Positions 35,760 through 44,822 of a stretch of DNA of 50,213 nucleotides are shown here, piece after piece; the stretch's first letter is position 1, and each line of letters starts with the position of its first letter. The translations under genes and the position numbers were made by a program. This DNA is from Thermoplasmatales archaeon SG8-52-3. Its GTDB lineage: Archaea > Thermoplasmatota > E2 > DHVEG-1. Location of the stretch: positions 1 to 50,213 of the forward strand of contig LSSG01000038.1 in the NCBI GenBank assembly GCA_001595915.1, read 5' to 3'. Below the pieces are notes generated by a model. The model was not told the DNA's origin. It did no database searches and worked only from the letters and a program-made list of their open reading frames with translations.

Positions 35760-38042
35760 TTATTTAACTTTTTTTGAAGTGTAAAATACTGGTAATATGA
35801 GTGCTGCTGCTATACATGAAAGTGATATCATTAGAATTACAACTATTCCAAACTCTCGGAGGGCTGGAACATTTACAAAATATATCGAGGCAACTCCAGC
35901 AACAGTTGTAAGTGCAGCTTCAACAAGTGATAGTCCTGTCCTTTCAATCGAAATCTTTATTGCATCTATTTTTGGAATACCTCTATTTAGTTCCTCTCTA
36001 AATCTATGTGTGATATGCACACCATAGTCTATACCTATTCCTATCATTATAGAGGCAATCGAGATTGTTACAAGTGAGAGAGGGATATCTGCTGCGACTA
36101 GAAAACCTGGTTCCCACATCAAGACAAATAGTACTGGTATGAGTGTTAAAAATCCGTATGTAGAAGAGCTGAAAATAAATATTAATGCAGCAAGAACAAG
36201 CATAAGTGCAAGTATCATTGAGCGTATTTGTTCATCTGTAAGTCTGTTATTTACAGCAATTGTTATTGCGTCTTGACCGGTGAGTTTTGATATTTGACAA
36301 TTATGGGGTAGAACAGTAGTTGAAGAAATTGTGTTTATTTCTTTTACAACTGCTCCAATTTGTTCTATGCTACTTCCAATCGGAATGTATATAAGTACAA
36401 TTGTTTTTGAAAAGTCTTTATCAATAATGCCACCTTCAGCTATCATATCAAATAATATCTTTTGAATACCTACGAGTTCACTTAATTTCTCTGCAACAAT
36501 ACTTCTATTTATTATGTCACTTACTTCTTTTATTTCATCTGCAATCGAATATACTGATTTTTCGATTTTCTTTTGATCCATATTTGGAAAAGTTGATGCT
36601 ATTACATCTCTCATTTCATTTTCCATTTCTACTAGCCCCTCGATGATTTCAGGGTCCAGTAGACCATTTGGATCTGTTTTAATTAATAGTGCATTAAAAT
36701 TACTACCACTACCAAAACTTTCAGAATATTTGAACATTGCCTCAACCTCAGTTATTCCTTTGGGTGCTAGTTCAAAGTAATTAACATCGGTTTTTATCTC
36801 AGGTAAAACAGCAAGTGAAATTATTGCAAAGAACCCTGCAATCAAGAGAATTCTTTTTCTTTGATTTACTGCAAAGTTTGCAAATTTCTTCCATACTACA
36901 ACTCGACCATTTTTCTTGAATTGTAAAACTATTGCAAGGCATGGAACAAGAATTATTGCAGATATAAAACAAAATAAAATTCCAATTGCACAACCAAAAC
37001 CAAATGTGACCATAGGTTGCATAGATGATATCATTAGAGATGCAAAACCAATAACAGTTGTAATTGTTGAAAGTAAAACTGCTTTTCCTGTGTGTTTCAA
37101 TATTTTTTCAATTTTTTCCACTGGGTCTTCTATTTCATGTTCTTCAGCAAGTCTATTCATCAAATGAATTGAATAATCAACTCCTAGACCAATGAGCAAC
37201 GCAACAACAGCTACCGAAATAATTGTTAATTCTGGTTGAAACATTCCTAAAATACCAAATGTCAAGGCAATTGAAAATGCAGGAGGAATAAATGCGATAA
37301 ATAAACCTTTCAAAGTCCTATGGAAGAAAAACAATACAATTGATACAAGAATCAGAGCAACTGGAAATATTATGATTAAATTTTCCATGCTTTCTTCTCT
37401 GATTGCATTTTGATAAGCAATAGTTCCTGTTATTGTCATATTTGAATATGATGTACCTCTGTTTTCTACAGCTTGTTCGGTTCTCGAAAGGACTTGATTA
37501 AAATTAGCATCGTCTTTAAGTTGAATTATAATAACTGCCAGTTTGTAGGTGTTTGAATAAAGAATTCCTTTTGTCGCGGCAATTTCAAATCTCTCCATAT
37601 ATTTATAGATATCACTTTGATCATATGGAATTCCATTAAAGTCATTTCCACCTTCAGTTATACTTTTCCTATTTTCCTTTCTTATCAAAAGTGCTAAACT
37701 GTTTACCGAAGCAATACCTGTTTCTTTTCCTTCCTTTAGTAACTTTTCATAGATATTTAGATAGATTTCATCCATTTCAACTAGTACTTTTGGATCTCTT
37801 ACATCATATACCCTATCTGTTTGATCGACTAGAACTATAATTGTTCGTCCAATATTGAATTCTTCATATATTTCTTCCCAAAGTTTAATTGCTGGATCAT
37901 CTCTTGGTAGAAATTTTGTCAAATCAGATTCTATATAAATATTTAAGGCCTGTGAACCTATTAAAATCGTAATTACAGTAAAAACAAAAATTACAATTTT
38001 AGGGTGGCGAGCAAGTAGCTTTGCTATAGGTTTAACATTCAT
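35760..38042 (-). CDS. RND/MMPL-family exporter
   Basis: A 760-residue polytopic transporter made of two homologous halves. Each has one helix, a large extracytoplasmic loop and a five-helix bundle. The signature is present in both: GLGVDYSIHLMNRL in the first half and GIGIDYGVHITHRF in the second, with the aspartate used for proton coupling. The size and the ARHPKIV start fit archaeal MMPL/HpnN-like proteins of the hydrophobe exporter branch. The HTH gene ends 3 bp before its ATG, so they share an mRNA. Cargo, perhaps lipid or hydrophobic compounds, is unknown. Confidence 0.88.
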   Translation of the reverse strand: MNVKPIAKLLARHPKIVIFVFTVITILIGSQALNIYIESDLTKFLPRDDPAIKLWEEIYEEFNIGRTIIVLVDQTDRVYDVRDPKVLVEMDEIYLNIYEKLLKEGKETGIASVNSLALLIRKENRKSITEGGNDFNGIPYDQSDIYKYMERFEIAATKGILYSNTYKLAVIIIQLKDDANFNQVLSRTEQAVENRGTSYSNMTITGTIAYQNAIREESMENLIIIFPVALILVSIVLFFFHRTLKGLFIAFIPPAFSIALTFGILGMFQPELTIISVAVVALLIGLGVDYSIHLMNRLAEEHEIEDPVEKIEKILKHTGKAVLLSTITTVIGFASLMISSMQPMVTFGFGCAIGILFCFISAIILVPCLAIVLQFKKNGRVVVWKKFANFAVNQRKRILLIAGFFAIISLAVLPEIKTDVNYFELAPKGITEVEAMFKYSESFGSGSNFNALLIKTDPNGLLDPEIIEGLVEMENEMRDVIASTFPNMDQKKIEKSVYSIADEIKEVSDIINRSIVAEKLSELVGIQKILFDMIAEGGIIDKDFSKTIVLIYIPIGSSIEQIGAVVKEINTISSTTVLPHNCQISKLTGQDAITIAVNNRLTDEQIRSMILALMLVLAALIFIFSSSTYGFLTLIPVLFVLMWEPGFLVAADIPLSLVTISIASIMIGIGIDYGVHITHRFREELNRGIPKIDAIKISIERTGLSLVEAALTTVAGVASIYFVNVPALREFGIVVILMISLSCIAAALILPVFYTSKKVK

Positions 38043-38045
38043 TAA

Positions 38046-38444
38046 TTATCCACCCTCCTCATTTATATTGATTTCAACAGGTCTGTAATTGTTTTCTTTT
38101 TCTCTTGAAAATGCAAGACTTGCAATTTTGTTTAACTTATCTTCTATTTCTTTTGCATGTCTTTTTATAAGTTTGATTGGTGAAATTGGATAGAATATGT
38201 AAGGATTTTTTCCAATACTGTCGTTTTTTATTTTCTTTCTATAAATTTGATTATTGTTATGCATTTTAGAAAGAGTCTCTCTTACGGTGCTTGGATGAAG
38301 TCTTGTTCCTTTAATGATTTCTTCTGTTCTAGCTCCATTTTTTGCAAGTAAATAGATATAAATTCGCGATCTAGCTCTAGATTTAAGTATATCGTTTACT
38401 GCCCTTTCGATTTTTTTGTCTCTGACAAATCCTGCTTTCCGCAT
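38046..38444 (-). CDS. winged-helix regulator of the RND operon
   Basis: 132 residues. After a basic start, residues about 15-75 form a winged helix with ARTEEIIKGTRLHPSTVRETLSKM as helix-turn-helix. A helical tail (KRHAKEIEDKLNKIASL) may dimerise. The frame is open to TTG 38477, but ATG 38444 has GGTG upstream and starts the folded part. A TATA box at 38497-38506 and a 25-bp inverted repeat just beyond it suggest autoregulation. As the first gene of the operon it probably controls exporter expression. Confidence 0.75.
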   Translation of the reverse strand: MRKAGFVRDKKIERAVNDILKSRARSRIYIYLLAKNGARTEEIIKGTRLHPSTVRETLSKMHNNNQIYRKKIKNDSIGKNPYIFYPISPIKLIKRHAKEIEDKLNKIASLAFSREKENNYRPVEININEEGG

Positions 38445-38496
38445 TAATTTAACACCAATATTATTTATTTTTGTCAATAAATACGTGGTTTTCTTA

Positions 38497-38538
38497 GTTT
38501 ATATACTTTTTTATTTTGTCGCCATTAAAACGACAAAA
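38497..38538 (-). promoter_or_regulatory. promoter and inverted-repeat operator of RND operon
   Basis: TATA box GTATATAAAC (minus sense) at 38497-38506. Eight bases beyond it lies an inverted repeat, TTTTGTCG at 38514-38521 and CGACAAAA at 38531-38538, separated by nine bases. The repeat covers the BRE side of the promoter, where a dimeric HTH protein could block or help TFB. A weaker GTCGTC-N8-ACGAT-like echo occurs at 38603-38621. Confidence 0.5.
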
Positions 38539-38673
38539 AATATATAACTTTTTTAACAGTAAATTTTAAGATTTTTTCTCCAGTAAAACTAAAAAATTAA
38601 AAAGTCGTCAGAGAAACGATGATATATCTTAAAATATGATGAAAATTTAAATAAAAAAAGGAAAAAAAAAGTT

Positions 38674-39366
38674 TTATTCTTGTATTACTTTTATTGTTGG
38701 TCTCATTATATATTTTCCACTACCTGTTTCATGAACGGATTTCTGCACATCAAAGTCTAAGGTTAATATTAGAGTCTGATTATCTTGAACTAGAAACGGT
38801 GTAATAAGTTTAATGTTCTTTGATGGAATTTTTAAGTCATGCTGTTCACCATCTATTGTAACTAGTGCTTTATCAACTCTCAATCTTATCTGCGTGTACC
38901 ATCCAACAGTCAGATTTACTTCTCCTAGCAAATCAGTTGCATTTTGTAGCTGAATTAGGTCAAACGTCTGTGTTTCATTTGATATAAAAATCCATGTTCC
39001 ATTTGTATCGTTTTGTTCATCGCATGCATAATGAACCTTTATCTGTGAAATATCTACTAATGCCTCTGTTATATTTAGTCCAGGTGCATCAGTAAGCTGC
39101 AAAACGAGTTTTCCTGTACCTTCTTTAAAAAATCCCCTTAGAAATCCATTAGAGATGAGTATATATTTTACCATTGGAAATGCATTTGGAAAGCGTTCGA
39201 AGAACCAGCTAAATAAGTTGAATCTAAAAGGTCTAATTTCTGGTATAGGTTCATATATAGTGTTCCAGTTTTCTTCCTCTTTAGATATAGAGTTCCCAAT
39301 TACAGATAATGTTGCACTAGTCATCATTAGCGTTATTATTAGTAATGCTACTATTTTCTTCTTCAT
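38674..39366 (-). CDS. secreted DUF4382 protein with internal FERFP motif
   Basis: 230 residues. A signal peptide covers about residues 1-25. Residues 45-70 contain RPFRFNLFSWFFERFPNAF and a following hydrophobic run, the motif that other surface proteins of this window carry at the C-terminus. A DUF4382 beta-domain follows (GKLVLQLTDAP, then TFDLIQL and GWYTQIRLRVDKA). ATG 39366 is chosen: it starts the signal peptide and follows GGGGAC; an in-frame TTG lies at 39378. T tracts follow the stop codon at 38655-38673 as a probable terminator. Function unknown. Confidence 0.75.
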   Translation of the reverse strand: MKKKIVALLIITLMMTSATLSVIGNSISKEEENWNTIYEPIPEIRPFRFNLFSWFFERFPNAFPMVKYILISNGFLRGFFKEGTGKLVLQLTDAPGLNITEALVDISQIKVHYACDEQNDTNGTWIFISNETQTFDLIQLQNATDLLGEVNLTVGWYTQIRLRVDKALVTIDGEQHDLKIPSKNIKLITPFLVQDNQTLILTLDFDVQKSVHETGSGKYIMRPTIKVIQE

Positions 39367-39383
39367 GACTGTCCCCAAAAAAG

Positions 39384-39397
39384 TTAACGAACGTTAA
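39384..39397. promoter_or_regulatory. palindrome upstream of DUF4382 gene
   Basis: TTAACG-AA-CGTTAA, 18 bp before the ATG at 39366. A TATA-like TTTTTAAAT (minus sense) lies next to it at about 39395-39403, so the site falls between TATA and start site and may be an operator. Confidence 0.4.
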
Positions 39398-39500
39398 TTT
39401 AAAAACATTATGAAAAAAACTTTAATAGTAGATTACTAACATTGTTTAAAATACCTTTGTGTAAAATTAAAAAAAACCATAATTTTAATTTTTTTTTATA

Positions 39501-39556
39501 TTTGTGGGGTAAAAGGGAAGTGGAAATTGGATTAAATAAAATACTTCCCCCACAAA
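39501..39556 (-). other. bulged hairpin with upstream TATA box
   Basis: TTTGTGG 39501-39507 pairs with CCACAAA 39550-39556, and GGGAAGT 39515-39521 pairs with ACTTCCC 39543-39549; a 7-nt bulge lies on one side and the loop is 21 nt. On the minus strand a TATA-like GGATATATTA at 39574-39583 would start transcription about at the foot of this stem, so it may be a small RNA or the structured 5' leader of the DUF4382 mRNA. The gap 39367-39702 holds this hairpin, the palindrome at 39384 and the promoter of the next gene (TATA about 39640-39652, plus), and no other reading frame I can support. Confidence 0.4.
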
Positions 39557-39702
39557 TTAATACTCGTCGCTAATAATATATCCAAAAATAAACATAAAAG
39601 AGTTGTCAATGAATTTTTTGTTCAATATCTAATAAGTTTAAATATATAATTAATAATGTTCAAAATGCTTCAATTTATTATTAAAAATCTTGAGGTGATT
39701 TA

Positions 39703-39897
39703 ATGGTGAGTTTTGAATATAAAGTTATTACAATTGACAGATCATTTCTAGGTGGAAAGGATAAAACTGATGTTGAACCAATTCTAAATGATATGGGTAG
39801 AAATGGATGGGAACTTGTCTCGGTTGTTCCAATATCAAGTTCTGGAGCAGGCACAACTACTAACATAAGATATTATTTTAAGAGACAACGTTTTTAA
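39703..39897 (+). CDS. small DUF4177-like protein
   Basis: 64 residues of the pattern EYKVITID...LNDMGRNGWELVSVVP...YYFKR, which is the DUF4177 fold found in small cytosolic proteins of unknown function. A TATA-like AAATATATAATT about 55 bp upstream and GAGGTGA before the ATG support it. It is isolated between two minus-strand secreted-protein genes. Confidence 0.8.
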   Translation: MVSFEYKVITIDRSFLGGKDKTDVEPILNDMGRNGWELVSVVPISSSGAGTTTNIRYYFKRQRF

Positions 39898-39936
39898 AAA
39901 TCTTATAATGTAATAAAAAAAAAAGAGAAATTTTAA

Positions 39937-41019
39937 CTATTGTAATCTTAGTATGTATTTGAAAAATGTATACATTGTTGGAAATCTATCTAGAAGTTTT
40001 TCTAACAATAGGATATGAGCACTTCTAAATCGTGGCGTATGAAGATATACATCTATTTCGCAATAATCGCTCGGAAAATCAGAGTTAAATACCTTTATTT
40101 TTCCAGTAAATTCTGCGTTTTGGTCAGATGGTGCAGTACATTCTGCATTAACTGTAACACAATCTCCTGCAGGTAGCATTCCACTTGCCGGAGTAAATGT
40201 CCAGGTACCAAAACCAGGTGTTGTTGGATCTATCTCCCACTTGAGCTCAGAACAATCTTCACCTTCATTACATACAACAAAAGTTCCAGTAACAGTTGAT
40301 CCCGGTTTTACTTCTCTCCATGACAGTGAACCATTACATGTTAGGTCTGGTTTTGAAGGTTCTCCAGTAATTACAAAAGCTAAATCCATTTTGATATTGT
40401 CTAAAGGATCGTAAATCGGTATCCAATCTCCACCTGGAAAACCACATACTGCAGTATCCATGAACTGATCAGATATTGATGTTTTCCATCCAATTGTATA
40501 TTCATTAAACGGCATATTGATTACTAACCAGTATATCTCGCCTTCTTTTTGTTTAAATGGTTTCTCAATTTCCATGATATTTATCTGATAGTATCTAAAA
40601 TGGTTGAAAAGTTCCCATTCTCCATAAGGAGGAACATACCAACCTTGTTCTCCTTCCCATGGTCCTGCAATTATGAAATCATCATTGTAGAAAGTTCTGT
40701 TCCATAATTCCTTTTCAGGCATAGAATATTCTCCCCCTGGATTGTTCGACCATATAGAAACAAATATCCATGGAATATCAAGTACCTCATCAAAATACCA
40801 AGATATCCAGAAGTGAATATCTGTTACTGTTCCACATTCAGTACATTTCCAGTCATCACCCAATAACCAATAACCCCAATCTATGTCCCATCCAGTTGGG
40901 TTAGGCTCCTGAGGGTAATGCATCTTATGACCATCGTCAGGGTTCCAATCTGCTACAACAATTGTACTTGTTCCTATCAACAGCATACATACAAAAATTC
41001 CTATTATTTTATATTTCAT
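39937..41019 (-). CDS. secreted beta-domain protein with amphipathic tail
   Basis: 360 residues. Signal peptide at about 1-23. The N-terminal domain (about 30-215) has the pattern of DUF7901-type beta-sandwiches (TVTDIHFWISWYFDE, VSIWSNNPGGEYSMP, YQINIMEI, YWLVINM). A C-terminal Ig-like domain (about 220-325) resembles CARDB/BACON modules with GSTVTGTFVV. The end PRFRSAHILLLEKLLDRF plus a hydrophobic run is the tail motif shared by the surface proteins here. ATG 41019 is chosen over GTG 41034 because GGGAGGT lies 4 bp before it. Function unknown; probable cell-surface protein. Confidence 0.75.
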   Translation of the reverse strand: MKYKIIGIFVCMLLIGTSTIVVADWNPDDGHKMHYPQEPNPTGWDIDWGYWLLGDDWKCTECGTVTDIHFWISWYFDEVLDIPWIFVSIWSNNPGGEYSMPEKELWNRTFYNDDFIIAGPWEGEQGWYVPPYGEWELFNHFRYYQINIMEIEKPFKQKEGEIYWLVINMPFNEYTIGWKTSISDQFMDTAVCGFPGGDWIPIYDPLDNIKMDLAFVITGEPSKPDLTCNGSLSWREVKPGSTVTGTFVVCNEGEDCSELKWEIDPTTPGFGTWTFTPASGMLPAGDCVTVNAECTAPSDQNAEFTGKIKVFNSDFPSDYCEIDVYLHTPRFRSAHILLLEKLLDRFPTMYTFFKYILRLQ

Positions 41020-41121
41020 ATCTACCTCCCTCACAATTGTAAAATTGTAATGTAATAAATAAATATAAATATTTCCTTAAAATGATTAATCACAACAGCT
41101 GTTAAAAATAATTAAATTTCG

Positions 41122-41266
41122 TATATAAATTTAAATAAAAACAGTTTGAATAGGGGTCTAGCTTTGAGGGAGGAAAATAAGCGTGATAAAAGAGATTAAT
41201 CTAAATATTCATTCTTACTTCCAAACCAGACCCCAATTATTACTTTGTATCTTCTATGATATATAA
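41122..41266 (+). other. promoter-hairpin-microORF unit
   Basis: In the 305-base gap 41020-41324. TATA box GTATATAAAT at 41121-41130 predicts a start near 41150-41152. There a hairpin begins, GGGGTCT 41153-41159 with AGACCCC 41228-41234, extended by weaker pairs. Inside the 5' arm GAGGGAGG (41166-41173) stands 9 bp before GTG 41183, which opens a 27-codon frame ending at TAA 41264-41266. GAGGGAGG is the ribosome site seen before the secreted-protein genes of this region. This may be a small RNA, a microprotein or the remnant of a decayed gene. Confidence 0.35.
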
Positions 41267-41324
41267 TTTTCCATAAAAAGTATAAATTGAGTGTAAAAAT
41301 AAAAAAGAAAGAAAAAATTGTTTA

Positions 41325-43013
41325 TCAAAATTCTAAGTTTCCCATAGCAATTAATAGATAATTACCAAATGAATTCGGACCGATTAACCTTGCATCCTTG
41401 TAAGGAATACAAAATTTCTGCCAAATCCAGATAATAGGTATTGGTAGATTAGGGTATTTTGGTAATAATGATGATATTATTCCTCTGACATGTAATGCTA
41501 ACCCCATGACGTATTTATTTCCCTCATACTCAATTATTTCATAATTTCTTATACGACCAATTAAAAAATATGTCCTAGAATCATCATTTAAAAAAATTTT
41601 ACATATTTTTTCTCTGTTTCTTGGTATCTCTATTTCAAACTCTGTCCAATCACTTTCGGCATCATTAATGTCCTTTGCCTTTGCCTTTATAATGTAATTA
41701 CCTTCCTCACTCCAAGTGTGTTTCAAAGTAATCTGTTCACCCGAATCACTAAATTCAGTCCATTCATTTGTGTCGTCTCCCCAATCAATAAAATACATGA
41801 CAGGGTCATCATCTGGATCTGTTGCTCTAAAAGTATAATCGTATTCATTTCCAGGTTTTCCCTGGTTTGGACCATTTATTAATGGTGAATTGGGTGGAAC
41901 ATTATAAACAGGTCTACTTTCTTCACTACCTAAAGTAAGAAATGCATCCGGGTTATACATTGTATTGTAACTTGTTTCAACCCAGCCAGAAGATCTAGAA
42001 ATTTTTGATACACGAACTTCGTCTATTTTTCCTTCAAAATATTTAATGTAATCGCCAGCTGCACCAAATCCAAACTGTGCATTTACTGGTAATGGATTTG
42101 TAGTATCATGAATTGAAGAAATAATACCATCATTATAGAAAATGATATTTTCTGAATCAAGCGTAACTGTTCCATAATACCAGGTATCAGTTGAATGTGT
42201 AATACTATTTTCATGTAATCCTTGGGTTGTCAATAATGAATATCTATTGTCAATTTCTTCTGAATCTCTTATTCTATATTCATATTGATATTGTATTTGT
42301 GAGCCCTTTCCCATTAGAGCATCTGTTGAGTCGCTAAGGTCATAAGCGTTCCACCAGCATTCAAGTGTTAAACTTTCAGTTAGATCTAGTGAGCCATATT
42401 GAGAATCATAAACTAGTACTTTTTCGTCGATACCGCCGAAATTTAAGGCTCCAGATATTTTTCCATCAACAAGATCTTCTTGTTCCATATTTTGGGTAGT
42501 TCCATGGTTATAATAAAATGTTGAATCCTTTATGTCTTCTTCAGCATATCCTGGTATATTATTACAGTGCCAAACTCCTACAAAATCACTATCCCATGTT
42601 CCAATTATATTTTCTTGGTTACTACTACTTGGATTTCCATAATAGACATAAAGAACAGTGTCAACTGTTGAGCTTAAACTAGTGATATTTACCCAGGCTA
42701 TTAATTCTCCTTTTGTATATGAATAATATTCAATTTCATGGTTGTATTGTATTGTGTCATCAGAACTTACAAATGCGAAATCATAACCAGTATGTTGTGC
42801 ATGTGCTGAAAAATTGTAACTTTTACTATGAAATAGTATTGGAAAGTTTTCAAGGTCTTCACTAACCATATTATGATCAATTGTTATTTCCTTTCTAAAC
42901 TCCCAGTCAGTATTCCACCAATCATCCTTTTTTGTTTTTACAGCATTTATTGATGGATTCCACAAACAAACCAGAAGTATTCCTATTAACAAAATTGCAT
43001 ATACTTTTCTCAT
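41325..43013 (-). CDS. secreted DUF2341-LamG-PKD protein
   Basis: 562 residues. Signal peptide about 1-24; a DUF2341 domain (about 35-135) opens with WWNTDWEFRKEITI; a LamG/concanavalin-like domain follows (about 150-365, with VGVWHCNN and GKIDEVRVSKISRS); then one PKD domain (about 373-465, DWGDDTNEWTEF, KHTWSEEGNYIIKAKAKD). IPRNRE marks where the usual tail starts, but here about 95 further residues follow, including KYPNLPIPIIWIWQKF, which resembles the usual tail helix. GGGAGG precedes the ATG. Probable carbohydrate- or protein-binding surface protein. Confidence 0.82.
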   Translation of the reverse strand: MRKVYAILLIGILLVCLWNPSINAVKTKKDDWWNTDWEFRKEITIDHNMVSEDLENFPILFHSKSYNFSAHAQHTGYDFAFVSSDDTIQYNHEIEYYSYTKGELIAWVNITSLSSTVDTVLYVYYGNPSSSNQENIIGTWDSDFVGVWHCNNIPGYAEEDIKDSTFYYNHGTTQNMEQEDLVDGKISGALNFGGIDEKVLVYDSQYGSLDLTESLTLECWWNAYDLSDSTDALMGKGSQIQYQYEYRIRDSEEIDNRYSLLTTQGLHENSITHSTDTWYYGTVTLDSENIIFYNDGIISSIHDTTNPLPVNAQFGFGAAGDYIKYFEGKIDEVRVSKISRSSGWVETSYNTMYNPDAFLTLGSEESRPVYNVPPNSPLINGPNQGKPGNEYDYTFRATDPDDDPVMYFIDWGDDTNEWTEFSDSGEQITLKHTWSEEGNYIIKAKAKDINDAESDWTEFEIEIPRNREKICKIFLNDDSRTYFLIGRIRNYEIIEYEGNKYVMGLALHVRGIISSLLPKYPNLPIPIIWIWQKFCIPYKDARLIGPNSFGNYLLIAMGNLEF

Positions 43014-43109
43014 ATTATCTTGCCTCCCTAAAAAATTAATCTTAATTTATGTATATAAACATTTCTAACTAATTATGCGACATAAGTAATATTAATTAAA
43101 TAGAATTGT

Positions 43110-44822
43110 TTATATAGTCAATATTAGAAGATTTTGCAATATTTTCAGCATTGGAATCCGATCAAAAAGCCAATGGTACAAATATAATGATCTTGCCCTT
43201 GATCTTGGAATATTTACCTTGAATTCGTTCCAAGTACCAAAAAATCCAAAAATATCTTTAGTTCTTGCCTGTATAATATATACCCCTTTCTTGAGCCAGC
43301 AATGTCCAATAGTAACATATTGATAAGGTTCAGGTTCATAAAAAAATTCTTGGATAGTTCCATCTCCCCAATCAATCTCTATTGAAATAGGTTCACCATC
43401 ATAATCGACTATTGTAAAATTGTAATAATATGTAATTCTAGGTCTTCCCTGAGTAGGACCTTTAATTATAATATCAGAGGTATCATTATTAAAATCACCA
43501 ATTTTTATCAAATATGATGACCAATCACTTTCCTTATCCCAGATATCCTTTGCTTTAGCTCTAATCTCATATGTTCCATTCTCGGACCAAGAATGTATAT
43601 TAGTAATTGTTTCATTAGAAGGATGGGGGCCTATCCAATCGGTATTATTACCATCATCCCAGTCAATAAAATAATATAGGTCATCACCTTCATAATCAGA
43701 TGATGTAAAATAATATGTTAATTCTTCATTTGGATCTCCATATTTAGGACCAAATATTGTTGGGTTTTCTGGACTTTGATTTCCTATTTTTATTTCCAAA
43801 CATTCAGACCAATGACTTTCACTCCAAAAGTCCTTTGTTTTACCACAGATACAATAAGCACCTTCATATATCCATGTATGTGATATATTAAATTGTTCAC
43901 CAGATTTATATGGTCCAAGCCAATCGGTTATATTCCCATCACCCCAATCAATTTTTATCCATCCTTCATCTCCTTCAGAATCATATATAATTATTGAAAA
44001 TTCAATTTCATGATATGTTTCACCATAAGTAGATCCATTGATTTCTATTATTGGTGGTTGATTTCCTCCTTCGTATTTTATAAATTTTAATTCATCGATT
44101 TGACCTTTAAAAAAGTCTGAATTATCAGATGCCCTCTTACCAATTGTTGCTTTATCAAAATCGGTATTATAAAAATCACATACATATTTAGTAACACTTG
44201 CATCTAAGTTACCATCAATATAAATTTCTACTGTTGAGGATGCATAATCTTGATTTAAAAGGATTTTTACAAAATGCAATGAGCCATCATTATAAGTCCC
44301 ATTAGAAAATAACTCAATATAACACATTAACTTTCCAAATTTAAATAAAATAGACCCATTTTCTTTTAGTTCAATACGAAATTCAGGATCCCAATCATAG
44401 TAATTACCTGTATAACTTAAAATTATACCATCACTAGTTGATATACTTTTAAAATAAAATGTAATATTACAATCATCTGTCTTATTGATTGCAATTTCTT
44501 TTACATGATCGGTTAAATCAACATAATCATCTATTCCATCAAAATCTAAGCAACAACCAGGATCCCAATTTGCTCCATATATTGTTCCGTTATAATTATG
44601 ACTTGAACAGTCCCATAAGGTAGTTTCGTTGCATTCACAAGCCTTCCAATAAGTATTTATATAATCATAGTTTATAGGAGAATAATTAGCAATTTTTTTA
44701 ATTAGTAGAATATTTGATTTTTTATCATATCCACTAATATTTTGAAATACACAAACTCCAATGAATAAAGCTATAACCCCAATTACCAGCGTTTTTTTAA
44801 ATAAGGTAGGAGTTCTATACAT
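43110..44822 (-). CDS. secreted LamG and triple-PKD protein
   Basis: 570 residues. A hydrophobic signal at about 10-30; a LamG-like domain (about 65-255, CLDFDGIDDYVDLTDH, GQIDELKFIKYEGG); three PKD domains (about 260-350, 350-445 and 450-540), each with the DWGDG/DWDDG turn and an H-x-W strand. The C-terminal IPRSRARSLYLYHWLFDR plus a hydrophobic run is the shared tail motif. GAGGGAGGT lies a few bases before the ATG. A surface-binding role is inferred from the domains. Confidence 0.85.
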   Translation of the reverse strand: MYRTPTLFKKTLVIGVIALFIGVCVFQNISGYDKKSNILLIKKIANYSPINYDYINTYWKACECNETTLWDCSSHNYNGTIYGANWDPGCCLDFDGIDDYVDLTDHVKEIAINKTDDCNITFYFKSISTSDGIILSYTGNYYDWDPEFRIELKENGSILFKFGKLMCYIELFSNGTYNDGSLHFVKILLNQDYASSTVEIYIDGNLDASVTKYVCDFYNTDFDKATIGKRASDNSDFFKGQIDELKFIKYEGGNQPPIIEINGSTYGETYHEIEFSIIIYDSEGDEGWIKIDWGDGNITDWLGPYKSGEQFNISHTWIYEGAYCICGKTKDFWSESHWSECLEIKIGNQSPENPTIFGPKYGDPNEELTYYFTSSDYEGDDLYYFIDWDDGNNTDWIGPHPSNETITNIHSWSENGTYEIRAKAKDIWDKESDWSSYLIKIGDFNNDTSDIIIKGPTQGRPRITYYYNFTIVDYDGEPISIEIDWGDGTIQEFFYEPEPYQYVTIGHCWLKKGVYIIQARTKDIFGFFGTWNEFKVNIPRSRARSLYLYHWLFDRIPMLKILQNLLILTI

